In this document: in pieces, positions 1 through 8,682 of the stretch
Position numbering within the stretch: the first letter of the stretch is position 1
How the letters are laid out: each line of letters starts with the position of its first letter
NCBI GenBank assembly: GCA_900073065.1
Contig: FJOG01000052.1
Span: 199,887 to 221,830, forward strand
Direction of reading: 5' to 3'
From: Phialocephala subalpina
Taxonomy: Eukaryota; Ascomycota; Leotiomycetes; Helotiales; Mollisiaceae
DNA length: 21,944 bases
Position numbers and translations under genes: made by a program
Notes under the pieces: model-generated
What the model was told of the DNA's origin: nothing
The model's database searches: none
Seen by the model: only the letters and a program-made list of their open reading frames with translations

Positions 1-360
1 AATATTATATATAATAATATTTTTATTAAAATTTAAAAAATTAAAATTCTTTTTTCAAAATTCTTTTTCAAAATTTTATACTAATTTTTATAATATAATA
101 ATATTTTAATAAATAAATTTATTATTAATATTAATATAATAAAAATTGAATTAAATTAATATTATATTAATAAAATTATTTAATTAATTTTTTTTAAATT
201 AATATTATATATTATATTATATATTTTATATATAATAAATAATTATAATATTTTTAAAAAATATAAAAATAAAAATTCTTATTATATAATAAAATTAATT
301 TTAAAGAATATATTATTAGTAATTTTATTTTTCAAGAGAAGAATAAATAATTTGTAAATA
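1..360. repeat. AT-rich, RIP-like desert (left edge)
   Basis: Almost pure A and T with dense TpA steps and stops in all frames; no coding potential. It contains short reiterations such as TTCTTTTTTCAAAA, which also occurs near the right edge (about 21806-21819). This fits a transposon-derived block driven to AT by C-to-T mutation, as RIP does in Pezizomycotina, but the original element cannot be recognised. Composition changes sharply between about 330 and 480. Confidence 0.8.
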
Positions 361-1223
361 ATATTAGTTTCTAATAATACCCTATAGAAATTAGAATTAG
401 AAAAGTCTAATAGCTCGAATAAGTTTGATATTAGTATAGAGAAATGAATCAATTGATATTACCACGCCTCTGGTTCCTCACACTCATGATTTTGTTCGTA
501 CATACGCTCGTTACTAAGAGACCACCTTAGTCTATAGTATTATTTATTGCGCAAATCCTCGTCTTGGCCTATGGCGTCCTTGAATTAAATATGCTCGTGG
601 AGCCCCTTCAAGCGCTCAATAAGTCTCTCTTCCCAGAGCTCGATACCAATTGGGGCGCAGAAGACGGGGAGGTTCGGTCTCGGTCCGGCTTGCAATACGG
701 CCCTGCGGCTGATGTGGCGTGAGGTTGAGACAGGCAACAAGCTCCCCCTACTGTACTAAGGTTAAGCGAGTCGCCAAACGAGTCCCGCTTATGAGCACAG
801 CCTGCAACATATGAATGGTGGATTAGTGTACATGAAGGTTCGCCATTCGCAGGCTCGTTCAGCATTACCCCGATCTTACTTACACGTTTCGTATGTGCAT
901 TTCCCTGCGTCAGATTTCTCAATATTTTGCCAATCGCTCATGTGTACGCTGTTGATCTTGATCTTTGACTTTGATTGGACATCCACTGGTTTTTTTTATA
1001 ATTAGAGTGGTCTTGTCAATCTCACCGCTTACCAAGAAAGTTCCCCCGCCAACTTAATATATTACAGCCTCAGTCTTAAAAAAATTCTTTCTTCGAATCT
1101 CAACCTACCTCTTGAATCCTCTCTTGATCGCTCTCTTGATCGAATAATACACTTTTTTGATCATTACTTTGCCCCGAAGGGCCGAATCTTCCCCCCAACT
1201 GTCATTGGATCTAACTTTTCACG
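361..1223. other. Intergenic transition and promoter/5'UTR of the DUF2156 gene
   Basis: No gene is supported here. Base composition moves from the AT desert to normal. The last 150 bases before the ATG at 1224 are pyrimidine-rich, typical of a fungal 5' leader, and carry an exact tandem duplication of the 12-mer CTCTCTTGATCG (1119-1130 and 1131-1142). The open frames in this stretch are short and look like chance. Confidence 0.5.
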
Positions 1224-3396
1224 ATGGTATCAGTCATTGGCCAAGAGCCTTCTCTTCAGCAGATGCCAGAGACTGGGAAAACTGCGAAGAAAACAAAGAA
1301 GAAATCGTCAAATCGACCACCGCCCGCACCTGAACCAAAATTGTTCGAGCAAGTATCCCACAATATGGTCGAGAAGCTAGTCCACGACATGCAAGTTCCA
1401 CACGATTCTCCTACGCTTCTCGATCGTCTAAGGTCCCTGGGGCTCATCAACGTCCACTCATCTGCAACAAATACACCAGCGTCAACGAACCACTCCAGCA
1501 AAGCCGGCTCCGGTCAAGGTTTCCGAAATACCTTCTTCGATCAACTCAGTCTCAACCCAACTCCCGGAAGGGCAGCCAATTCCGAGAGCAGCGACCCCGC
1601 TTCCACCACCTCAACTTCAAAGATCAACGCGAAGAGCAAAGCGACTGGATATACCAATATCTTCACTCTCGGAGACTTCGCAGCCGTGGACGCAATTAGC
1701 ATGCTCACAGATAGCTATGGACGAGTCTCACATATGGGCATCCTCGACGGCTCGTATAGCTTCTTCGTAACCAGCGCTCTCAACGCAGCCCTCTGCTTCA
1801 AGGTAAAAGACCACGTGTGCCTCGTTGGCGGTGATCCTCTCTGCCCTGAAGAACTGTTCTCTGAACTCCTGGATCAATTCGCGAAGTTCCGACGGAAGCA
1901 CAATTGGGGTATCATTTTTATAGGGGCAAGGTATGCAATTTTTAATATCTCGCTCACATCTGGAATGTTTCAAAGAGTGCGACACGTTCTGAGAAAGGAT
2001 GATTTACTTCCTCATTGTTCTTTTACTCCCCGAGACATTCTAGGTCAAGAAGGGCTAACTCTTCAACAGTGATACATTTGCTTCGTATGCAAGGGAGCAG
2101 AAATGGACAACAATACAATTCGGCAACGAGCGCGTCCTTAACCCAGTTACGAACCCCGTCATACAAGAGAAAACGCAAAAACGCATCATCAGTCAAAATC
2201 GACAGCTTCTAAACCCATCGAAAGGAGCAATCACTCTAGGAATCTATAACCCCTCCGTACTTAAGGATTCGGAACTCCAAGCCAAGCTTGTGGCAGTGTA
2301 TGACGCTTGGCGAGAAGCACGAAACAACAGTGGCGATCCTCAAGCTTTCATCACAGTGTTTGATCCTTTTGCGATTACAGGTCTGATGACTTATGTGTAT
2401 ACCATGGATCGTATGGGAACCCCTAATGGCTTTGCAGCGTTGCGAAGAATTGGAGCAAATAATGGTTTCCATCTTGACCCTTATATTGCGGTATGACCCA
2501 ACTTTCTTTGCTCTCGTACTTTCGAATCCATAGACAGAGCATGATTTTTGACTTATTTTCTTAAACTTCATCAATATTCTGTGCTGATTTGTCAATAGCA
2601 TCCATCAGCACCACGAGGAATCAGCGACCTCTTGGTTTTCTCTTCGATGGCCCTCCTGAATGCAGCAGGTTGTACCTACCTATCTCTTGGCTACGAGCCT
2701 CTCACAGAATCTGGCGAAATATTCGGCATGCCGAAATGGATCCAGAACTTAACGAGGAAAACACACAAATCTGTCTATGGAGGCCTAAAAGTGTCTGGCA
2801 AAAAGGGATATTATGATAAATGGTGTCCCGATGAGGAACAAAAGACGGGGTTGCATTTGATCTTCCCTGCTGGCACACCCGGTGTTCAGGATATTGTTGC
2901 CGTGATGCATTTTGCGAATATTAGTATCAGGGGTCTGGCGTTCGCGAAGATGAAGGGAATGGTGAAAAGGCAGAAAAAGGAGAAAGAAAATGCCGAGAAA
3001 GAGGCGGCAAAAAAGAATCCCGCTGACGATCCCGAGAAGACTACGGCGCAAAGAGGTACGGCTGAGGAGGTCGCAGCGATACCGGCTGCGCCAAAGAAGG
3101 AAAAGCCAGCTAAGGGGAAATCGGCACGGAAGAAGGAGTCCAAAAAGATATGTGAAAATAATGCCCCGGTGGAGAATACTATCCCCGATATGGACTCCGC
3201 CGCTCTCGAACAAGCTCAGGGAGAGGAGAGTGGGGTTGAGATGCCACCTGATCGTGGCAAAAAACCAGACACACAAGAGACAAACGACACTATCAACGGC
3301 GAGATTGGAGGATGGCAAGCATCAAATGAGGTCCTTAATGAGGAGCATCCTTCTTTTCCAGAGCGAAGCCCAGAACGGGCTCTAGGAGATAATTGA
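1224..3396 (+). CDS. DUF2156 (LPG-synthase C-terminal) protein, probable ergosteryl amino-acid synthase
   Basis: Three exons: 1224-1930, 2070-2490, 2599-3396; introns are GT-AG (139 and 108 bp), and splicing gives 641 residues. After a disordered Ser/Thr/Lys-rich N-terminus (about 1-145) comes a double-GNAT DUF2156 domain (about 150-510): TNIFTLGDFA, VCLVGGDPLCP, KWTTIQFGNERVLNP, FITVFDPF, RGISDLLVFSSMALLNAAG, YLSLGYEPL. The splice at 1930/2070 rebuilds an IGAS-DTFASYAREQ stretch, which supports it. The C-terminal 130 residues are Lys/Glu/Ala-rich and unstructured. Bacterial relatives move an amino acid from aminoacyl-tRNA to lipid; in fungi, DUF2156 fused to AspRS (ErdS) makes ergosteryl-aspartate and free-standing forms (ErgS) make ergosteryl-glycine. 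No synthetase domain is present, so ErgS-like is the likelier role. The frame is intact. Family is confident; substrate is inferred. Confidence 0.85.
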
Positions 3397-3988
3397 GGCT
3401 GATTCATATATATGTACGGTACGGTTCACAATTCCTGCGTATCATGTTAGACTAGAGCATGGTTTCCACGTAATTTACTACCACATTTGGGATAATTCAA
3501 GAATGATATAATGGTATTTACGTTTGTGGTCGGCTATTGAGGAAAGAGCTGGCGTAATTACACTTTCAAACCTTGCAGAGCATTAATTTCAGAAGAATAA
3601 GCCACGATCCTTGCATTTTCTCCCCGCGCCAACTCCTTCTTGATCCATCGCTAAGTGAGGAAGTTTCCAAATCAGTGCTGCAAGTCTCAGAGGCCCCATT
3701 CATTTCCTGGTAACTATCTATAATCCACCACGATTGCGGGTCTTCGCCTTTTTTCAGCCCTTAACCCCTTCTTAATTTTTAGCCAATCACAGTTGATCTG
3801 ACCCGGTGTTCTCTCATTATTTTCATGGGACTATCCAATTTATGAGAGAATAGCAGATTCGCTAAGGCCAATCAAAGGCTGCCACTCCTGACCGTCAAGA
3901 GTAGAGTGAAAATCCTTGATTCTTACAACTATCCATGTCCTCTTTTATCCGTAGACCCCTAAAACACTAAGGGTTATAGACCATTCAC
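3397..3988. promoter_or_regulatory. Intergenic, with three CCAAT boxes
   Basis: No gene seen. The second half has three CCAAT boxes on the plus strand (3783-3787, 3835-3839, 3868-3872) and an inverted pair CTCTCAT (3811-3817) / ATGAGAG (3842-3848). This is promoter-like and faces the relic reading frame that begins near 3989, so it may be the surviving promoter of a dead gene. Confidence 0.35.
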
Positions 3989-4639
3989 GTGAGCCACGGT
4001 TCTGTCGATGCTCCTGGTGGCTTTGAAAAGCTTGTGCGGAACACTTTTCATACTATCTACCCTAATTACTCGCAGAGTTTGCCTTTGGAGAGAGATACCA
4101 ATGATGCTGAAGAGTGGCTCTGTCCGGTCAGTGGCAGTCAGAACAAACACATTCATGGATCCTCCAGATGCCTCGACTCAAAACTCGGAAGCAACAGTGC
4201 ACCAAGAACATTTATCTCAGGTACCTTGCTGTCTTTGGAGTGGCGTCAACCTCCATTAACGATTTCGATACAAGGCATTCGTGGTGCTATGCGAACCCAG
4301 ATTGCGCTTGAGTACGTTGCCATACGCCATGGTGCCTTCCCCCAAAACATCTACTGGATGAAAGTTCAGATGAAACTTGGTTTGAAAGACATCATTTACT
4401 TCATCACCAGCCAAATGGTCCAGAGCGATCCGGACCAAAAAGTCCGGGCAAGCCAGTTCCTACATGAATGCTGGCGAAGAAAATTCATTCCAATACGAGC
4501 AAAACCACCAAGCATCCCGGAGAACCCTGATACGGCCGATAGTCCTGGGCCCAGTACTCGCTCGGTAAAGGCCCTCAAACCCGTGGTACAACCTGAAATC
4601 GTCCAACCATTTCGCAAGCTTCCCCCACCGCCCCAGACA
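3989..4639 (+). pseudogene. Relic of an NLR-type (NB-ARC/NACHT-like) ATPase fragment
   Basis: An open frame runs without an ATG near its start (a TAG lies at 3977-3979 and the first usable codon is GTG). Around 4255-4350 it encodes LTISIQGIRGAMRTQIALEY followed by a hydrophobic-aromatic stretch (NIYWMKV). This resembles the Walker A region of fungal NB-ARC/TPR proteins, normally GMGGVGKTQIALEY then a FWV strand. Here the P-loop Gly-Lys-Thr is replaced by Met-Arg-Thr, so nucleotide binding is unlikely. The flanking residues do not look like a folded protein, and the frame runs straight into the Myb relic. I infer a rearranged remnant; the homology is suggestive only. Confidence 0.35.
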
Positions 4640-5094
4640 ATGTCAGCCCCCCCGAAAGTTGTTTGCGGATCGTCCCATAGACATGGACCTTGGTCTCAAG
4701 CAGAGGATGAGGCGTGGCTGCTATGCGCGACACTCGATTTTCCAGATAATGCCTCGACAGCGCCATCTCTCATATCGGATATGGATTCATTGGCATCATC
4801 TTCACCGCATCTTTACACTCCGTCCGCAAGCGTGTCGCCATCAATGGGTGAAGGTGGAAGAAAACCGCATTTTCCAGTTTTACATCTCAGCACCAACGAC
4901 TTCTCGTCAGGAAGTCAGTAAGTACCCTGTCCAAAACAAGATATTTCATAGGTCACAATCACTAACTAACAAATCCAGAACTTCAACCATTGTATGACTC
5001 TAATAGCTTTCAACAACAACACGCTGCCAGTAGCAGCGAGTACATGTTCCCCAAAATTGAGGATCACTGCTACCAGACGAGCACTACAGAATGA
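4640..5094 (+). pseudogene. FlbD-like Myb regulator lacking its Myb repeats
   Basis: From the ATG at 4640 the frame gives MSAPPKVV then HRHGPWSQAEDEAWL, the start of the first Myb repeat in FlbD-type (R2R3, conidiation) regulators, which usually read HRRGPWSQAED. The expected roughly 100 residues of Myb repeats are missing: the frame passes directly into a Ser/Pro-rich tail (SLISDMDSLASSSPHLYTPS) like the C-terminal part of such proteins. An intron at 4918-5006 (GTAAGT, branch ACTAACTAAC, TAG) keeps frame and leads to a tail containing FQQQHAASSSEYMFPKIED and a TGA at 5092-5094, about 121 residues in all. A nearer AG at 4978 would end the frame quickly. It probably cannot bind DNA. An undetected small gene is the alternative. 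Confidence 0.5.
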
Positions 5095-5136
5095 TCATTC
5101 GCTCCAAAGACCCAGAACCGATGCAGACGCCAATTT

Positions 5137-6041
5137 TTATGTGAATGTTTCATCGAGACAATAAAAGACGAAGTCCCAATACCAAGGCCTGAGATTGTTT
5201 TCTCCGGGCCTACCTCCATACCAGGTGGTCATCGGCAAGGGCTAGGAAAGGTTTTGTTTCTTTTTCAAACACACACTTACATCCTTATTTCGAAATAGCC
5301 AGCGAAGACACTCTTGGTGTTTATCAAAAGCATGACAATCTCTCAGCATACCTCGGAGATTTTTAGTCTGGGCATGGGCTCATAACAACTCACATGGCTT
5401 CCTTTCAATAACAAATGGAAGCCTTTCGAATCTAGCAAGCACCATTTTGATTGCAGCCCTCGCAGTGTACTCGTGAGGGGTTTTAGCGTCAGCTACGCAA
5501 TGCAGCTCGATTCATAATCAAATACACGCTTGAAGTCTGCAGCGATGATCTCAGGTTCCAACATCTAAATACTATGCTCACTCTTCACCGAATCATGATA
5601 CCTCCTCAAGGAAGGGTTGCTCGATAATTCCACAATTATTCTTATCGCCGGTCCATAATTATCCTCCCAATCCTCATGGAACTGCCTATATTCTTCACGT
5701 TCCTTCTCTGTCTCACCTCCCTTCGCAATCACTACTTCAAGCGCCAGCTTGAAACTCCGCGTGGTCCACGTTCCATAAAAGAATGGCCTCCCAATGTGTG
5801 GCTCAAGTTATTTCTTCGCCGCCAGAACTGAATAGCAGGTCTTAAGTACCTCCTGCTCTAACCCCGCTGTTGCTTAATTCCGAGGATCTTCCACTAATTT
5901 CAGAACCGCATCAAATTCGTCCGTCGTCGACACGTGATCTCCTTTCTCCACGGATCGATCCCATCCTGTACACAGCTCGAAAACATAGGTACAGCTAGAC
6001 CCCAGGGACGTTCGGAAATCGTCTCGTGATCTACGAAAACC
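5137..6041 (-). pseudogene. Decayed minus-strand gene of unknown family (RIP-type nonsense codons)
   Basis: On the minus strand one frame from about 6040 reads protein-like text (SSCTYVFELCTGWDRSVEKG, RPFFYGTWTTRSFKLALEVV) broken by TAA at 5874-5876, TAA at 5808-5810 and TAG at 5565-5567. A one-base shift near 5507-5516 moves coding to the next frame (ADAKTPHEYTARAAIKMVLA), which is broken by TGA at 5380-5382. A possible 39-bp GTAAGT-TAG intron (5280-5242) joins in phase to a final exon (TWYGGRPGENNLRPWYWDF) ending at TAA 5137-5139. All four stops can be explained by C-to-T changes (CAA, CAG, CGA), the RIP signature. I do not recognise the family. The original start is not visible; an in-frame TAG at 6042-6044 marks the limit or an intron edge. 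Confidence 0.6.
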
Positions 6042-7139
6042 CTACCCACTAGCTCTCTCCTTGAGTAAAATTATTATTAAAATGATACCTTTTCTTTTCT
6101 AAATAAATAAATAAAAATAAAATATGAAGAAAAAAAAGGGGAAAGTGGGGTTCCTCGGCGTATTTATTTCTAAAATCAGCTCCGTAAAGCTGGAGGATCT
6201 ACTACAATAGAGCTTAGAAAGAAAACTAGATATCAACTCATCATTATTTAAACAAACCACGTGCTCTTCAATGAAAGGTCTCCCAAATCAGCTCCAGCAA
6301 GAGCCTCAAAAGAGGGAAGGATTGGATTTTCAGGTAAATGTTGGTGAGGAAGCTGTAGCAGGAGCACATAGGGGCCAAAATAGGTTCCACAACGATGGGC
6401 ACGCTGACTTAGGGCATATTCAGGCTCTGCTCAGGCATGGTCGCCGTCAGCTCAGGCGTAATTAGGCTCTGTTCCGGCACACTTACTCTCGATTCGAGGT
6501 AAAAATAAAATAAAAAAAGGGCCTCCTTGCCGTGTCTTACCTTTACCGTACCAGAGACCCAAACGGCTTCATTACATTCCTTTCTGCTGTACCATCCACG
6601 CCTACTCACCCCTGTAACGGAATAGGAAAGAGATTCTATATTGCCGCTGCGAGCCAGGTCAGGTAGGTGGTGGTTGATTTTCATTCTCCAAATAAAGGTC
6701 ACCATTTTATTGAGCTTTTCTTTAGCCATATGGGATACTCTAGACTTGGTATGGCAAGGATGAATGTGAGGCTAAAATCGAAGCCACGCTCGTCGACGAT
6801 TGCGGTAATTGATAGATGATGGATTGAAAGCGCCATTGGTTTATACGTAACCCTTGCCCGACTGATACAGGGCTAAGGAAGTTATGACTAGCTCGCGCAG
6901 GTAGCAAAAGACGACAAGAACCGAATGGAAACAGACGGGTACGAGTGGTTCTCCCAATGATACAGGAACAAGGAATTTGAAACACAGGACTACCATAATG
7001 TACAGGTAACTGAGTGCAAGAATGCAATCAAGCTTTCCAACAGTCAGCACAACTAGTCAGAAATAAAATCGCGCACATCAAAATCCTTCTCAAGCTACCA
7101 ATCCCAACAATCCACCGTGCTTGACCCCTCACTCACCCC
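6042..7139. other. Non-coding stretch between two relics
   Basis: No convincing gene. It opens with A/T-rich simple sequence (about 6065-6135, including an AAATAAATAAATAAAAATAAAA run), then a block with CCTGAGC motifs (listed separately), then ordinary-composition DNA whose short frames on either strand show no family-like text. It may be further degraded repeat or flanking sequence of the methyltransferase relic. Confidence 0.4.
6405..6480 (-). repeat. CCTGAGC-bearing repeat fragment (left copy)
   Basis: On the minus strand this piece carries CCTGAGC twice (6429-6435, 6450-6456) plus variants such as GCCTGAATATGCC. The same word occurs five times at 19441-19532 in plus orientation, also next to GCCTGAACATG. 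The two pieces look like diverged fragments of one dispersed repeat in opposite orientation. Confidence 0.35.
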
Positions 7140-8205
7140 TTACAAAGGTTTCCTCCCATAACAAAAGTAAACAACCCCATAAGCATGCACACTTTTACTA
7201 CTCATATCAGCTCTTACCCTCGCCAGAAACACTTCTAACCTCTCCCGACTCCATCCCAGAATCCTCGTAAAAGCCGCCGTCCTCATACTCGTAACTCTTT
7301 CTTGCAAATTTTGCAACGAGATCGTTCCCAATAATTTATTTTTCTTGCCGCGAGGCTAGGTATTAATGGGGACTAAGAGACCTACTCGGTTACGTCGACG
7401 AAGCCGGCTTTGCGAAGGTATTGGGCCCAGTTTTGGGTGTCGAGAAGGTTGCGGCTGATTCGAGACTTGCATTCTACCATGAGGGTGTTCCATCTGCTGG
7501 GTGTTAGTGTTTGATTTCTCTATTGGTATTGGTGGAGAAGAGTTCTTGGGAGGGCGAATTGAGGGGCTAGGATTATCTCAGGTCATCGACCCGAAGGTTC
7601 CTCTATCACTGCTAATTGAAACCAGGATTCGACATTACATACTCTTCCAACGCAGTTCCCTCCATTGTCCCATCATCGCTCTTCACTGGGAAAGTCAAAT
7701 CCTACAGCTCGAAATACTCACCCAGCTTGAGACTATCGAAGACTTTTTGAGTTATAACTTTATTACTCTTAAAGCACGTTACGATTGCTCTCGCGTAGAT
7801 ATAATCAATAAGTCCTCTGAACGTCCATTCCTCTTCTGCATTATCAACTTGGAATTGGCAGTTTGGTGGAATGCTCACGAGGGGTCAGGGGGGAGGTTGC
7901 AGAAGTGGTGTAACCTACTATCCTGGCTGAATGGGGCTGAAATCTATGCCGATTACTACGGCTTCTGGGTATTCTTATGCTGGATAGAGTTAGTGTAAAG
8001 ATATGGAAGTTTAGAATAAGAAGTACCAAATTTTATAGCCCACATGCCAGTTCCTATCGCTAAATCAAGGATTCGTTGAGGGTGTGAAAGTGGTACTAAA
8101 TGCAATTTTTTATCTAGCAATATCCTAAAAGAGTAATATTGAAGATCAGAGCGTGGAAATTAGTTATGCATTAATCTTTTACAATATTTTGAGACCAACC
8201 AAGTC
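7140..8205 (-). pseudogene. LaeA-like (TAM/UMTA) SAM methyltransferase pseudogene
   Basis: On the minus strand the family is clear: LHLVPLSHPQRILDL with motif I decayed to AIGTGMWAI, then EYPEAVVIGIDFSPIQP, NAEEEWTF, DYIYARAIVTCFK, SLKLGEYFEL, LDTQNWAQYLRKAGFVDVTE, and a C-terminus with LGWSRERLEVFLARVR and HAYGVVYFCYGRKP ending at TAA 7140-7142. Three introns still fit phase: 8026-7980, 7918-7874, 7642-7494. Damage: TAA at 7977-7975 (or a shifted acceptor), TAG at 7704-7702 replacing Gln in the FELQD motif, a frameshift near 7380, and TAG at 7358-7356 replacing Trp of NTWPRG. The 5' end is lost near 8205, where further stops appear. The C-to-T and G-to-A changes fit RIP. Intact relatives act as regulators or enzymes around secondary metabolism; this copy must be inactive. 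Confidence 0.85.
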
Positions 8206-8682
8206 TATCTTGCTTTCTCTCGTGCTTGGCTACTCGAAGTTCGTCGAAACTGCCTTGTCAGTGATGCGGTACCCGCGAGTGCGAGGCTGTACCATCCAAA
8301 CCTTCTTCATCCCTCTGCTGCTGTGGGACTTTTGCTCATGCTTTCTTGCAAGTATCAACCTCGCCAAAACACTAGTTAAGTCTCTGATAGTCGCATATTC
8401 ACCAATCCAGGTTCGTTATTCGCGTCGAGTCTATGCGAAAATGCCCACATTTGTCATGCAGTCGAGTTTAGATTCTTGGCGAAGTTCGCAAGTTCGGACC
8501 CGTTTCAGCCCCGACCACGTCTCAAAAATGGATAAGTATCTCAAGAATCACTGTGCAAGTCTCTGTCTTCTCCATATACTTCCTCCTCATCGATTTCACT
8601 CACAGCGTTATCCAGCACAACTTTACCAGTTAATTATCTAATCAAGTCCCATCTCATAAAACTACTTTCAAAATTATCTAAC
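8206..8682. other. Intergenic; upstream of the secreted repeat protein
   Basis: A plus-strand frame (8153-8641) is open but has no family-like features. On the minus strand, 8220-8420 has fragments that look weakly protein-like (TWIGEYATIRDLTSVLARLI), perhaps more of the methyltransferase locus or another relic; I cannot identify them. The last 40 bases are an A/C/T-rich leader before the ATG at 8683. Confidence 0.3.

Noticed and set aside
1..360. Mitochondrial origin of the AT-rich sequence
   Set aside because: The block joins nuclear-type spliced genes without a break, has no tRNA or mitochondrial coding text, and recurs at the other edge as expected for RIP-mutated repeats.
608..922. 104-codon minus-strand frame near the left desert
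   Set aside because: No motif and no splice extension; it overlaps a plus-strand chance frame and the composition transition zone.
6409..7027. Two minus-strand frames of 95-106 codons
   Set aside because: They show no recognisable motif, contain the CCTGAGC repeat, and have low-complexity pieces from an A/T-rich stretch. No support as genes.
7501..7998. 165-codon plus-strand open frame
   Set aside because: It is the antisense shadow of the methyltransferase relic, whose minus-strand reading has clear family motifs and three placeable introns.
8153..8641. 162-codon plus-strand open frame as a membrane protein gene
   Set aside because: It is hydrophobic only by composition, overlaps the 5' end of the methyltransferase relic on the other strand, and shows no domain, introns or promoter logic.
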